Source of the DNA: Gemmatimonas sp.
Lineage (GTDB): Bacteria; Gemmatimonadota; Gemmatimonadetes; Gemmatimonadales; Gemmatimonadaceae
Assembly: GCF_027531815.1 (NCBI RefSeq)
Contig: NZ_JAPZSK010000006.1
Location: forward strand, 1-64,000
Direction of reading: 5' to 3'
Length of the DNA: 64,000 nt
Shown here piece by piece: positions 47,778-55,823 of the stretch (the first letter of the stretch is position 1; the number at the start of each line of letters is the position of its first letter). The position numbers and the translations under genes are program-made. The notes under the pieces were generated by a model. That model saw only the letters and a program-made list of their open reading frames with translations. It had not been told where the DNA came from and made no database searches.

Positions 47778-48824
47778 TCACGGCAGCACCCCACGCCGCG
47801 CGCGGAGCCAGAGCTCACCGAGCAGCGCGACCACACCGAGCAGCAGCGGCCAGCGGAACTGCTCGGTATACCGAATGAACGCCTTCGCTTCCACGGCCGA
47901 GCGTTCCAACTGATCGATCTGCTCGTAGATGGCCTGCAGCGCGGCCGCGTCCTTGGCGCGGAAGTATCGGCCTCCCGTGGTGGACGCGATTTCGGTGAGC
48001 AGCGGTTCATCGATCTTGACCGGCCGGTTTTCGTAGCGCAGACCAAAGAGTCCGCGCCCCACGGGCACCGGGGCCATGCCTTCGCTGCCAACGCCGATCG
48101 TGTAGATGCGAATACCGAACGCGCCCGCGGCTTGCGCGGCCGTGCGCGGGTCGATGGCGCCGCGGTTGTTCTCGCCGTCGGTGAGCAACACCATGACGCG
48201 CGAGCGGCCCGGTGAATTGCGCAGCCGGTTGGCCGCCGTGGCAATGGCCGTGCCAATCGCGGTGCCGTCTTCGAGCTGGCCCACCTGCAGATTGTCGATG
48301 GCGGCGAGCACGACGGGATAGTCGGTCGTGAGCGGCACCTGCGTGAGCGCCTCACCGGAGAACGCCACGAGCCCCACGCGATCGGTCTTGCGGGCCATGA
48401 CGAAGCGCTTGAGCTTCTCGCGCGCCACTTCCATGCGGTTCTGCGGTTGGAAGTCTTCGGCGAGCATGGAGCTCGAAATGTCCACGGTGAGGGCGATGTC
48501 GATCCCCTCGCTGTTGACCGTGGACGCTCGCGCCCCGGAGCGGGGCTGTGCCACAGCGATGATGACGCCGGCAAGCGCCAGCGCGCGCAGCCACGGGATC
48601 CACTTCACGAAGCGCAACGCGGGCCGCGGGCCGCGGGCGAGCATGTCGGCACGCGAGAACGGAATGGTCAGCCGCGAGGCTTCGTGGCGCCGCAACCACC
48701 AGAGCCAGAGCGGCAGGAGCAGCAGCAACAGCAGCGCCCAAGGCCGAGCGAACCCGAGGCCGAAGAGCGAAAGGCCGGCGAGCTGCTCGAGCCAGTAGGC
48801 TCCGAGGGAGTCGGCGCCGTTCAT
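47778..48824 (-). CDS. batA: BatA, VWA-domain membrane protein
   Basis: A 348-residue protein with N-terminal membrane helices (about 26-42 and 73-90), a VWA domain with complete MIDAS (DISSS in ALTVDISSSMLAEDF, and LTDGENNRG) and a C-terminal helix (FRWPLLLGVVALLGELWL). Bat proteins form a complex with the adjacent batB-batC product and MoxR. They have been tied to oxygen or stress tolerance in Bacteroides and Leptospira, but their molecular task is unclear. It overlaps the upstream gene by 4 bases. Confidence 0.92.
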   Translation of the reverse strand: MNGADSLGAYWLEQLAGLSLFGLGFARPWALLLLLLLPLWLWWLRRHEASRLTIPFSRADMLARGPRPALRFVKWIPWLRALALAGVIIAVAQPRSGARASTVNSEGIDIALTVDISSSMLAEDFQPQNRMEVAREKLKRFVMARKTDRVGLVAFSGEALTQVPLTTDYPVVLAAIDNLQVGQLEDGTAIGTAIATAANRLRNSPGRSRVMVLLTDGENNRGAIDPRTAAQAAGAFGIRIYTIGVGSEGMAPVPVGRGLFGLRYENRPVKIDEPLLTEIASTTGGRYFRAKDAAALQAIYEQIDQLERSAVEAKAFIRYTEQFRWPLLLGVVALLGELWLRARRGVLP

Positions 48825-49939
48825 ACGCCCGCTCCGGTCTTGGGCCCGCGTGGCCCCGTGGAGGCGCGTCGCGCCGCGTCCTCGCTGTCCCGACGCGCGC
48901 GAGCGGCGGCTTCGAGCGCGGCCCGACGTGCCGCCTCGGCCGCCGCCTGACGTGCCCGCTCGACCGCCTCGACGTCGTCGACAATGACGCGCGCGGTGCC
49001 GGCGAGTTCCCGCGCCCGCGCCGGCGACACAAGACGCGCGGCGAACTTGATGCCATCGGCATCGGCGAGCAGCGACCGCAGGCGATCGTGCGGTACGCGC
49101 TCATCGTCACCGATGGCCGCGACGAGTTCGGCGGAGGTCAGCGACAGTGCCGCCGACGGCAGCCGTTCGGCGAGGTACAGACGCAACACGTCGAGTGCGA
49201 GTGCCACGTACCGTCCGGCCTCACCGGCATCGGCGAGGCCCAGGCGTTCCAGTCGCTCGAACTCATGCCTGGCTCTGGCGAACGGATCGAGCGGAACACG
49301 CACCACCGCGGCCGCCGGCGACCGGCGCCGCCGGCGGCGATACCACCAGAGCGCGCCCAAGGCCGCCAGCACGAGCAGTGCCGGCCACCACTGCTGCCAC
49401 CACGGTACCACGCGTGGGAAGAGGTCGCGCGCCGGCTTGGGAATGTGCTGCGTGCTGTCGCCGGGGAGCACCGTTCGCACGAACACGCGCGCGTTCGTGA
49501 GCGGTACGCGCACCACCGTCGTATCCATGCGCACCACGACGTCGGGCATGTCGATGGGGAGTGCCCCGACATCCCACGCGCTGAGCGTGTACACGGCGCG
49601 CTCGCGGCGTTGCCCGTTGAGCGTACCCTGATCGGTGATGCGCACTGGTTCGCGCATGGCCACGGTGGCCGCCGAGTCGGCAATGCTGGGCCACTCGACC
49701 CGCGCGCCCGCGGGCACGGCCACCGTCACGACGAACGTGATGGGGTCGCCGACTTCCACCGTGTCGGGTTGCACGAGTGAGCCTGCCTGCACCCGGGCCC
49801 CGCTGCGCGTGGTGAGGAAGGCGGTGTCGGGGGCCGCAGGGGGCTTCGCCTGTGCCGCGAGCTCGGCCGGCCGCATCGCCATGGCGGGGCCGCAGGCGAG
49901 CGTGACGGCAACCGACCGGCAAAGGCGGCGCCACGTCAT
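48821..49939 (-). CDS. Bat-operon membrane protein (BatD/DUF4381-like)
   Basis: A 372-residue protein: signal peptide (1-30), a beta-sandwich with a BatD-like opening (SLVQPDTVEVGDPITFVVTVAVPAGARVEWPSI), one membrane helix (184-200, PALLVLAALGALWWYRRRR), then a helical cytosolic part resembling DUF4381 (DPFARARHEFERLERLGLAD, YVALALDVLRLYLAERL). It ends in an Ala/Arg-rich coiled coil (about 325-360). Its place between DUF58 and batA, with 4-base overlaps on both sides, ties it to the Bat complex. The family assignment is inferred from layout. Confidence 0.75.
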   Translation of the reverse strand: MTWRRLCRSVAVTLACGPAMAMRPAELAAQAKPPAAPDTAFLTTRSGARVQAGSLVQPDTVEVGDPITFVVTVAVPAGARVEWPSIADSAATVAMREPVRITDQGTLNGQRRERAVYTLSAWDVGALPIDMPDVVVRMDTTVVRVPLTNARVFVRTVLPGDSTQHIPKPARDLFPRVVPWWQQWWPALLVLAALGALWWYRRRRRRSPAAAVVRVPLDPFARARHEFERLERLGLADAGEAGRYVALALDVLRLYLAERLPSAALSLTSAELVAAIGDDERVPHDRLRSLLADADGIKFAARLVSPARARELAGTARVIVDDVEAVERARQAAAEAARRAALEAAARARRDSEDAARRASTGPRGPKTGAGV

Positions 49940-50907
49940 CGGCTCGTCACCGCGCGTGTTTCCACGGCCAGCGCCGCGTCACCGAGTGCCCCACGGGGAC
50001 CGGCGCGCACGGCGCCGTGCGGTCGTCGTGAGCGCGCCCGGAAAAAGGCGAGGAGCGCATCGACGTACCCGTGCTCGGTGTGCACGATGATCTCGTCGAG
50101 CCCCAGGCGACCGAACAGCTTTCGCCGTGCCTCGTCTTCGGCAGCAACGCGCTGCGCGAAAGCGCTGCGCACCGCCGGGTGCGACGTGTCGACTTCCACG
50201 ACCGTCCCCGTCTCGGGGTCCTCGAGACGTGCGGGGCCGACGTTGGGCAGCACCCGCTCGGCGGGATCCTCGAGCGTGACGGCAATGACATCGTGCCGCT
50301 GGGCCAGTCGCGCGAGGGGCTTCTCGACATCGTCGGCGATGAAGTCGGAGGCGAGGAAGACGACGCTGCGGTGCGGCAGGAGGCGCATGAGCCGGTCGAT
50401 CGCGACCGTCATGGAGGTGCCCCGCCCCTTCGGTTGCGCCGTGAGCAAGTCCCGAATGAGGCGCAACGCGTGCTTGCGCCCTTTGCGCGCCGGCAGCGCG
50501 TGTTCGACCTGGTCGCTGAAGAGCATGAGCCCCACGCGATCGTTGTTGCGCACCGCGGCGAGCGCGAGCACACCGGCCAGCTCGATGGCCAGATCATGCT
50601 TGAAGCGCGCGCGCGTGCCGAAGCGCGACGACCCCGAGAGGTCGATGGCGAGCATGATGGTGAGCTCGCGCTCCTCCACGTAGCGCTTCACGAAGGGGCG
50701 CCCCATGCGGGCGGACACGTTCCAGTCGATCGAACGCACCTCGTCGCCGGGCTGGTACTCGCGCACTTCGGCGAACTCCATGCCCTGCCCCTTGAAGAGC
50801 GACCGATACTCGCCGGCGAAGCGCGAATCGACCAGGCGGCGCGTACGCACCTCGATGCGACGCACCTGCCGCAGCACGGCCGCCGGTGCGATGGACAGGA
50901 CGCTCAC
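49936..50907 (-). CDS. DUF58 domain protein of the MoxR-Bat operon
   Basis: A 323-residue cytosolic VWA-like protein. The DUF58 signature is YQPGDEVRSIDWNVSARMGRPFVKRYVEERELTIMLAIDLSGSSRFG (residues about 53-99), in which DLSGSS is a MIDAS-like motif. DUF58 proteins always accompany MoxR ATPases and are probably their client or adaptor. It starts 30 bases after moxR and overlaps the next gene by 4 bases. Confidence 0.93.
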   Translation of the reverse strand: MSVLSIAPAAVLRQVRRIEVRTRRLVDSRFAGEYRSLFKGQGMEFAEVREYQPGDEVRSIDWNVSARMGRPFVKRYVEERELTIMLAIDLSGSSRFGTRARFKHDLAIELAGVLALAAVRNNDRVGLMLFSDQVEHALPARKGRKHALRLIRDLLTAQPKGRGTSMTVAIDRLMRLLPHRSVVFLASDFIADDVEKPLARLAQRHDVIAVTLEDPAERVLPNVGPARLEDPETGTVVEVDTSHPAVRSAFAQRVAAEDEARRKLFGRLGLDEIIVHTEHGYVDALLAFFRARSRRPHGAVRAGPRGALGDAALAVETRAVTSR

Positions 50908-50937
50908 GGGACCTTTCGGCTCCTCAGCGACCGCGAC

Positions 50938-51912
50938 TCACGGGGCATCCACCACCGCGAGCAGTCGCGCCACGATGGTATCGCTGGTGACCCCCTCGGC
51001 GTCCGCCTCGAATGACGTGAGCACGCGATGGCGCAGCACGTCGGGGGCAATGCTCTTCACGTCATCGGGGGTGACGAAGGCGCGACCACGCAGGAAGGCA
51101 TGCGCGCGCGCCGCCTGCCCGAGGGCGATGGTCGCGCGCGGCGAGGCGCCGAACTCGATGAGCGGCTTGAGATCGGGGGCGCCGATGTCGGCGGGGTGGC
51201 GGGTGGCGTGCACCAGGTCGACGATGTAATCGACGATGCGTTCGTCCATGTACAGCTCGGCGATGCGCCGGCGGGCGTCGAGCAGTTCTTCGGGGGAGGC
51301 CACGGGCACGATGGTGGTCTGGTCGCCGCCGGCCATGCGCCGCAGGATTTCCTTCTCCTCCGCACGGGTGGGGTATCCCACGCGCAGCTTCATCATGAAG
51401 CGGTCGACCTGCGCCTCCGGCAGGGGATACGTGCCCTCCTGCTCGATGGGATTCTGCGTGGCGAGCACGAGGAATGGCTCGGCGAGCTTGTACGTGGTGC
51501 CGCCGATCGTGACCTGCTTCTCCTGCATGGCTTCGAGCAGCGCCGCCTGCACCTTGGCCGGCGCGCGATTGATTTCGTCGGCGAGGATGATGTTGGCGAA
51601 GATGGGGCCGCGCTTGACGCGAAACTCCCCCGTTTGCTGATCGAAGATCTGCGTGCCGATGACGTCGGCCGGGAGCAAGTCGGGGGTGAACTGAATGCGC
51701 TGGAACGAGGTGCGCACCGTTTCGGCCAGGGTGCGTACCGTGAGCGTCTTGGCCAGGCCTGGAACGCCCTCGAGCAGGACGTGGCCCCCGGTGAGCAGGC
51801 TGATGAGCAGGCGCTCGACCATGTACTCCTGGCCGACGATGCGGCGCGCGACTTCGCGTACCACCCCCTGCACCAGAGCCGCGTCATGCGACGTGGCGAC
51901 ACTCGTGGTCAC
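50938..51912 (-). CDS. moxR: MoxR family AAA+ ATPase
   Basis: A 324-residue AAA+ chaperone-like ATPase. Walker A is LLEGVPGLAKTLTVRTLAE (near residues 47-65) and Walker B is ANIILADEINRAPAKVQAALLEAM. The sensor 1 region is LVLATQNPIEQEGTYPLPEAQVDRFMMKL. It likely remodels or loads the VWA-domain Bat proteins. The GTG at 51912 is favoured by an AGGAG/AGGG-rich stretch just upstream and by family length. The 92-base gap to rluB shows no clear promoter. Confidence 0.95.
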   Translation of the reverse strand: MTTSVATSHDAALVQGVVREVARRIVGQEYMVERLLISLLTGGHVLLEGVPGLAKTLTVRTLAETVRTSFQRIQFTPDLLPADVIGTQIFDQQTGEFRVKRGPIFANIILADEINRAPAKVQAALLEAMQEKQVTIGGTTYKLAEPFLVLATQNPIEQEGTYPLPEAQVDRFMMKLRVGYPTRAEEKEILRRMAGGDQTTIVPVASPEELLDARRRIAELYMDERIVDYIVDLVHATRHPADIGAPDLKPLIEFGASPRATIALGQAARAHAFLRGRAFVTPDDVKSIAPDVLRHRVLTSFEADAEGVTSDTIVARLLAVVDAP

Positions 51913-52004
51913 GTATCCCTGCTCCTCTGACTGAAGAAGTTGTGCCTGCCTGTGCCTCCATACCCGGCAGGGTTCCGTCTGCTCCGCGTACCGCCGCGGT
52001 GGTG

Positions 52005-53072
52005 CTAGCGCTGGGCGATGAGCGCGTCGAGCACCGTGCGTTCGGCATTGGTGAGTGCCCGGGCCTCTCCCGCCGCCAGATTGCCGAGCTTCACCGGGCC
52101 AAAGCTGACGCGGACGAGACGCTCCACCTCGAGGCCCAGCGCGTCGCAGATGCGTCGCACCTCGTGGGTCTTGCCTTCGGTGATGGTGATCTCGAACGCC
52201 CACCGCCGTGAACCCAGCGGATAGGCCTGCACGTCACGCGGCATCACCACGCCGTCCTCGAGTTGCACCCCGTCCCGTGCTTCGCGCGCGGCGGCGGAGG
52301 CATCGCCGCGTACCGTCGCCACGTACGTGCGCTCCACCTCGCGGCTCGGGTGGGTGAGGGCGTGGGCAGCGGTGCCGTCCGTGGTGAGGAGCAACACGCC
52401 TTCGGTCATGAAGTCGAGCCGTCCCACGTACACGAGCCCCGGCACGTCCTCGACGAGGTCGAAGACGGTGGTCCTGGCCTGCGGATCGCGGCGGGTGGTC
52501 ATGACCGCGGCGGGCTTGTTGAGCACGATCCAGCGATGCTCGGTCACGTGCGTCTCGACTCGTACGCCATCGAGGGTGATGACATCGCGCCGAGGGTCGA
52601 CGACCTGGCCAATCTGCGCCACCGTGCCATTGACCTGCACCCGCCCGTCGGCCACGGCCTGATCGGCGCCGCGGCGTGAAACGACGCCGCCCCGCGCCAG
52701 GGCGCGCTGCACGCGCATGGGGCCTTCGTCACGTGCCTTGGTGGTGCTGCCGGCCTTGCCGGGCGCCACCGGGGCGGCCCTGCCGGTTGTCTTGGTTCCG
52801 GTACGCGCCGCGTCGCGCCGCGCTTCCACACGGGCGGCGGCGAAGTCGCGGTTGGTGGGTGCCGCGCCGGTCGGTGCGCCGCGCCCGCGCGAGGCCGCTA
52901 CCGTCCCGGGACGCCCATCGCCCGGTTTTCCGCGTGCCTTGCCGCCGACCGGCTTGCCGCCGACGGGCTTGCCGCCGACGGGCTTGCCGCCCGTGGCCTT
53001 GCCACCGGGGCTACGTGCTCCGGGGGCCTGGCGGCCGCCGCCGTCACCACCGGACCGACGTGGCGGCGTCAC
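52005..53072 (-). CDS. rluB: RsuA/RluB family rRNA pseudouridine synthase with long basic N-terminus
   Basis: A 355-residue enzyme that isomerises uridine in rRNA. Residues about 118-165 are an S4 RNA-binding domain (MRVQRALARGGVVSRRGADQAVADGRVQVNG). The catalytic Asp lies in VYVGRLDFMTEGVLLLTTDG, and the C-terminal TEGKTHEVRRICDALGLEVERLVRVSFGPVKLG is typical. The first roughly 115 residues are an unusual Gly/Lys/Arg-rich extension with repeats of the form PVGGK, encoded by 15-base tandem repeats. It overlaps scpB by 4 bases. Confidence 0.93.
   Translation of the reverse strand: MTPPRRSGGDGGGRQAPGARSPGGKATGGKPVGGKPVGGKPVGGKARGKPGDGRPGTVAASRGRGAPTGAAPTNRDFAAARVEARRDAARTGTKTTGRAAPVAPGKAGSTTKARDEGPMRVQRALARGGVVSRRGADQAVADGRVQVNGTVAQIGQVVDPRRDVITLDGVRVETHVTEHRWIVLNKPAAVMTTRRDPQARTTVFDLVEDVPGLVYVGRLDFMTEGVLLLTTDGTAAHALTHPSREVERTYVATVRGDASAAAREARDGVQLEDGVVMPRDVQAYPLGSRRWAFEITITEGKTHEVRRICDALGLEVERLVRVSFGPVKLGNLAAGEARALTNAERTVLDALIAQR
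52938..53005 (+). repeat. 15-bp tandem repeat inside rluB
   Basis: A unit close to TTGCCGCCGACGGGC recurs about four times, with edge copies diverged, encoding GGKPV-type units in the RluB N-terminus. It is in frame (unit of 15), so copy number can change without breaking the gene. Confidence 0.75.
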
Positions 53073-53623
53073 TCGGGCACGACCGCGGTGTTCCCCGCGC
53101 CGCGCAAGGCGATGGCCAGTTCGTCGGCGCGCGGGAGCTCTTCGAGGTGACGCAGGGCAAACTGCTCGAGGAACTGCGGCGTGGTACCGTAGAGGAGCGG
53201 GCGACCGATGCCTTCGCTGCGCCCCACGATGTCGATGAGGTTGCGCTCGTGCAGCGACTTGAGCACCGAGCCCACGGCGACGCCGCGGATCTCCTCGATC
53301 TCCGCGCGCCCGATGGGCTGCCGGTAGGCCACGATGGCGAGCGTCTCCAGCGCAGCCGCCGACAGTTTCTGCGGGCGCACGGCCACCTGGGCGCGTTCGA
53401 TGGCTTCGGCGTATTCGGCCCGCGTCAGGATCTGCCAGCCCACGCCCTGTTCGACGAGTTCCACGCCGTGGCCGTCCACGTTGTAGTGCTCGCGGAGTTC
53501 ATCCAAGGCGGCGGCCACGGCGGCGGGGCTCGACTCGGGATCGAGCGCCTCCAGCGCCGTCAGCGGGATGGGCCGCGGGGCAGCGAACAGCGCCGCTTCA
53601 AGCAGCTTCGCTAATGGCGTCAC
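53069..53623 (-). CDS. scpB: segregation and condensation protein B
   Basis: A 184-residue tandem winged-helix protein, partner of ScpA in the SMC-ScpAB condensin. LLEAALFAAPRPIPLTALEAL opens the first winged helix, and LSAAALETLAIVAYRQPIGRAEIEEIRGVAVGSVLKSLHERNLIDIVGR forms the diagnostic second half. The GTG at 53623 overlaps the scpA end by 26 bases and fits the family opening. Smc is not in this window. rluB follows with a 4-base overlap, the classic scpA-scpB-rluB order. Confidence 0.94.
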   Translation of the reverse strand: MTPLAKLLEAALFAAPRPIPLTALEALDPESSPAAVAAALDELREHYNVDGHGVELVEQGVGWQILTRAEYAEAIERAQVAVRPQKLSAAALETLAIVAYRQPIGRAEIEEIRGVAVGSVLKSLHERNLIDIVGRSEGIGRPLLYGTTPQFLEQFALRHLEELPRADELAIALRGAGNTAVVPE

Positions 53624-54347
53624 GGGTAATCTCCACGGAGGCGAAGGGACGATGCTGCGCGATACGCAGCTCACCGAGCTTCGCCATTTCGAGCAGGGCC
53701 AGCAGCACGGACAGGATTTGCCACGGCTCCGCGTCGCGGCCGACCAGATCGGCCCAGCGCGCGTGCTGCCGCATGGCGATGACCTTGCGGATGGTGGTCA
53801 TGGCCCCCGCCACATCGAGTGCCCGCGGCACGACGTCATGGAACTTGGGCTCCTTGGTCGTGCGGAGGACGCGATCGACGGCGGCGAGCAGCTCGCCGAG
53901 CGACAGCGCCAGTGGCGCGTTGAGCGGCGTGATGTCGGCCGCGACATGCACGTACCGTCTGGCGAACTGGTGGCGGCGCTCTTCACCGCGACGCTCGAGC
54001 AGGTCGACGACTTCCCGCATCTGCTGGTACTCGAGGAGGCGGCGCACCAGTTCGGCGCGCGGATCCTCCCACGCGTCCTCCCCGTCGGCACGCGGCAACA
54101 GCATCTGCGCCTTGATGCGCAGCAGCCGGGCGGCCATTTCGAGATAGTCGGCCGCCTCGTCGAGCCCCAGGGTGCTGATGCGCGCGAGAAACTGCTCGGC
54201 GATGCGGGCAATGGGGATGTCGTAGATGTCCACCTGCTCATCGCGGATGAGCGACAGCAGCAGGTCGAGCGGGCCGGTGAACTGGCTGAGCTCGATGACG
54301 AACGACGACGACTCGGACTCGACGGGGCGAAAGTTGGGGGCAATCAC
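53598..54347 (-). CDS. scpA: segregation and condensation protein A
   Basis: Kleisin subunit of the SMC-ScpAB complex, 249 residues. The N-terminal SMC-neck-binding region is FTGPLDLLLSLIRDEQVDIYDIPIARIAEQFLA (near residues 24-56), followed by DYLEMAARLLRIKAQMLLP. The C-terminal winged helix ends LLALLEMAKLGELRIAQHRPFASVEI. It starts 7 bases after the M50 protease gene and overlaps scpB by 26 bases. Confidence 0.96.
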   Translation of the reverse strand: MIAPNFRPVESESSSFVIELSQFTGPLDLLLSLIRDEQVDIYDIPIARIAEQFLARISTLGLDEAADYLEMAARLLRIKAQMLLPRADGEDAWEDPRAELVRRLLEYQQMREVVDLLERRGEERRHQFARRYVHVAADITPLNAPLALSLGELLAAVDRVLRTTKEPKFHDVVPRALDVAGAMTTIRKVIAMRQHARWADLVGRDAEPWQILSVLLALLEMAKLGELRIAQHRPFASVEITRDAISEAA

Positions 54348-54354
54348 GCAGCGT

Positions 54355-55080
54355 TCACGCGTCGAAAGGGTTGGGGAGCAAATACGGAAGGTACACCTGC
54401 TGGGCGAGTCGGGCGGTGGCGAAGGCGGGACTCATCCAGGCATTCACGAGCGGCCGACCAAAGGAGAGCAGCGCGAAGAGGAGCAGGAACCCGACGGCGC
54501 CGATGCGCTGGTACTGCAGCGACCACTGCGGCGGCAGGAGATATTTGAAGACGTGCGACCCGTCGAGCGGCGGAATAGGAATGAGATTGAACGCCGCCAG
54601 CACCAGGTTGAGCACGATGCCTTGCATGAACATGAGCTGCAGCACGAAGAGCGGCCTGAGCAGCTGCGGGAACTGCTGCCCCAGCAGCCCGACGCCCATG
54701 ACGAGCGGGACGCAGGCGAGGGCAATGAGCACATTTACCGCCACGCCGGCCAGCGACACGATGATGTCGCCCTTGCGGTACTCGCGGTAATTGCGCGGGT
54801 TGACGGGAACCGGCTTGGCCCCGCCGAAGATGGGCCCGCCCAGAAACGCCAGCATGACCGGGAGGATGATGGTCATGAAGGGGTCGATGTGCTTGATGGG
54901 GTTCCACGTGAGCCGCCCAAGCTGGTAGGCGGTCATGTCTCCCTGCCTCATCGCCGCGTAGCCGTGCGCATACTCGTGGGCGACCATCGAGAAGAGCAGG
55001 ACGGGAAAGACGAGGGCAAGTTGCTGGGCGAAGTCCACCGCGGCAGCCGGGAAGGATAGGAGACGTGGAACGGGTGGCAC
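54355..55080 (-). CDS. site-2 protease family (M50) membrane metalloprotease
   Basis: A 241-residue integral membrane protease. The zinc motif HEYAH lies in FSMVAHEYAHGYAAMRQGD (near residues 35-39), and the third ligand region is NLIPIPPLDGSHVFKYLLPP. The protein is the short Rip/YwhC-like type with no PDZ domain, found next to scpAB in many bacteria. Substrate unknown; members cleave membrane-embedded anti-sigma factors or signal remnants. It is the first gene of the operon, under a good promoter with DnaA-box-like sites upstream. Confidence 0.92.
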   Translation of the reverse strand: MPPVPRLLSFPAAAVDFAQQLALVFPVLLFSMVAHEYAHGYAAMRQGDMTAYQLGRLTWNPIKHIDPFMTIILPVMLAFLGGPIFGGAKPVPVNPRNYREYRKGDIIVSLAGVAVNVLIALACVPLVMGVGLLGQQFPQLLRPLFVLQLMFMQGIVLNLVLAAFNLIPIPPLDGSHVFKYLLPPQWSLQYQRIGAVGFLLLFALLSFGRPLVNAWMSPAFATARLAQQVYLPYLLPNPFDA

Positions 55081-55124
55081 CGCAGCGCCGCCCGGAACGC
55101 GAATGCAAGCAAATCGAACGGGGA

Positions 55125-55153
55125 AGTCTAGCCGTCGAGAGAGGGGAAGTCAA
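55125..55153 (-). promoter_or_regulatory. sigma70-type promoter of the M50-scpA-scpB-rluB operon
   Basis: On the minus strand TTGACT, a 17-base spacer and TAGACT, ending 44 bases upstream of the protease start at 55080. This is the best-scoring promoter in the window by eye. Confidence 0.75.
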
Positions 55154-55156
55154 AAG

Positions 55157-55165
55157 TATTCCACA
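55157..55165 (-). promoter_or_regulatory. degenerate DnaA-box-like site
   Basis: On the minus strand TGTGGAATA, two mismatches from TGTGGATAA. It lies 3 bases upstream of the -35 hexamer of the M50-scpAB promoter. Confidence 0.35.
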
Positions 55166-55172
55166 CGGGGAG

Positions 55173-55181
55173 TTATCCACA
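55173..55181 (-). promoter_or_regulatory. consensus DnaA box
   Basis: TTATCCACA on the plus strand (TGTGGATAA on the minus strand) is an exact match to the DnaA-box consensus. It lies about 20 bases upstream of the -35 hexamer and 16 bases centre to centre from the degenerate box, so it is in the usual activator or repressor zone of the scpAB-operon promoter. No oriC landmarks (AT-rich unwinding region, dnaA or dnaN) are nearby. Confidence 0.55.
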
Positions 55182-55200
55182 TGGCGTGGGCGCCCCGCTC

Positions 55201-55322
55201 TCTGCTTCCCGCTTGCTGCTTCCTGCTTCCCTGCCCCCTGCTTCCTGCCCCCTGCTTCCTGCTTCCTCCCCGTGCCCCCCAAGAGGGAGCAGGCAGCGGG
55301 AGGCAGGAAGCAGGAAGCAGGT
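55201..55322. repeat. CTGCTTCC/GGAAGCAG inverted tandem-repeat region
   Basis: The left arm (55201-55270) is a pyrimidine-rich series of CTGCTTCCT-like units broken by CCCTGCCCC. The right arm (55285-55322) is the purine-rich complement with GCAGGAAGCAGGAAGCAG. The arms can pair into a long imperfect hairpin around a CCCCAAGAGG loop. There is no open frame. It lies between the M50 protease and rpsT promoters. Confidence 0.7.
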
Positions 55323-55358
55323 GGGCGAAACGGCTCTTCGCGCAGCAGTGGCAACGGC

Positions 55359-55387
55359 TTGACCCATGCCTTGGGTTCGCCTAAGTT
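55359..55387 (+). promoter_or_regulatory. sigma70-type promoter of rpsT
   Basis: TTGACC, a 17-base spacer and TAAGTT. It gives a leader of about 80 bases before the GTG at 55474, long enough for S20 feedback control as known in other bacteria. Confidence 0.7.
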
Positions 55388-55473
55388 CCTCAGTCTGTTC
55401 CGCCGTGGCCGGATTCCATCCGTCTGCCGGGTGGTGTCCCGTCACTGTCAAACAAGTTCCCAGGAGTTTTTTC

Positions 55474-55725
55474 GTGCCGAATATCAAGTCCGCAAAGAAG
55501 GATCTGCGGAAGTCGCGTGCGGCGGCGGTGCGTAACCGCGCCCAGCGCTCGGCGCTGCGGACTGCCGTGAAGAAGGCGAAGACGGCGACTGCGGCGGCGG
55601 ATGACCGTCTCAATGCCGTGTCGCTGCTCGATCGCGCGGCGCGCAAGGGACTCATTCACAAGAACGCGGCCGCTCGTCAGAAGAGCAAGCTCGCGAAGCA
55701 GGCCAACAAGGCCGCCGCCGCGTAA
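55474..55725 (+). CDS. rpsT: 30S ribosomal protein S20
   Basis: An 83-residue basic helical ribosomal protein. PNIKSAKKDLRKSRAAAVRNRAQRSALRTAVKKAK at the N-terminus and LIHKNAAARQKSKLAKQANKA at the end are diagnostic. The GTG start at 55474 is supported by CAGGAG seven bases upstream and by the family opening PNIKSAKK. Like most rpsT genes it is monocistronic, with its own promoter and a strong hairpin 20 bases after the stop. Confidence 0.97.
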   Translation: MPNIKSAKKDLRKSRAAAVRNRAQRSALRTAVKKAKTATAAADDRLNAVSLLDRAARKGLIHKNAAARQKSKLAKQANKAAAA

Positions 55726-55744
55726 ATCGCGGACGCCGGTTGGC

Positions 55745-55792
55745 GGAACGCAAGAAGGCCGGTCTCTCATGAGACCGGCCTTCTTGCGTTCC
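55745..55792. terminator. perfect 22-bp hairpin between rpsT and the convergent gene
   Basis: GGAACGCAAGAAGGCCGGTCTC and its exact complement are separated by TCAT. It stands between convergent genes and can terminate both. The A-rich and T-rich inner parts do not form a terminal U tract. Confidence 0.8.
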
Positions 55793-55823
55793 GTCCGTCT
55801 GCGACACCATCAGTGCGCTCGAA

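Noticed and set aside
52938-53005. CRISPR array
   Set aside because: The repeats are contiguous, in frame and coding, with no spacers.
55157-55181. Replication origin
   Set aside because: Only one exact and one degenerate DnaA box, no AT-rich unwinding element and no dnaA, dnaN or rpmH nearby.
55201-55322. Insertion-sequence remnant
   Set aside because: No transposase fragment or target duplication is visible around the inverted repeats.
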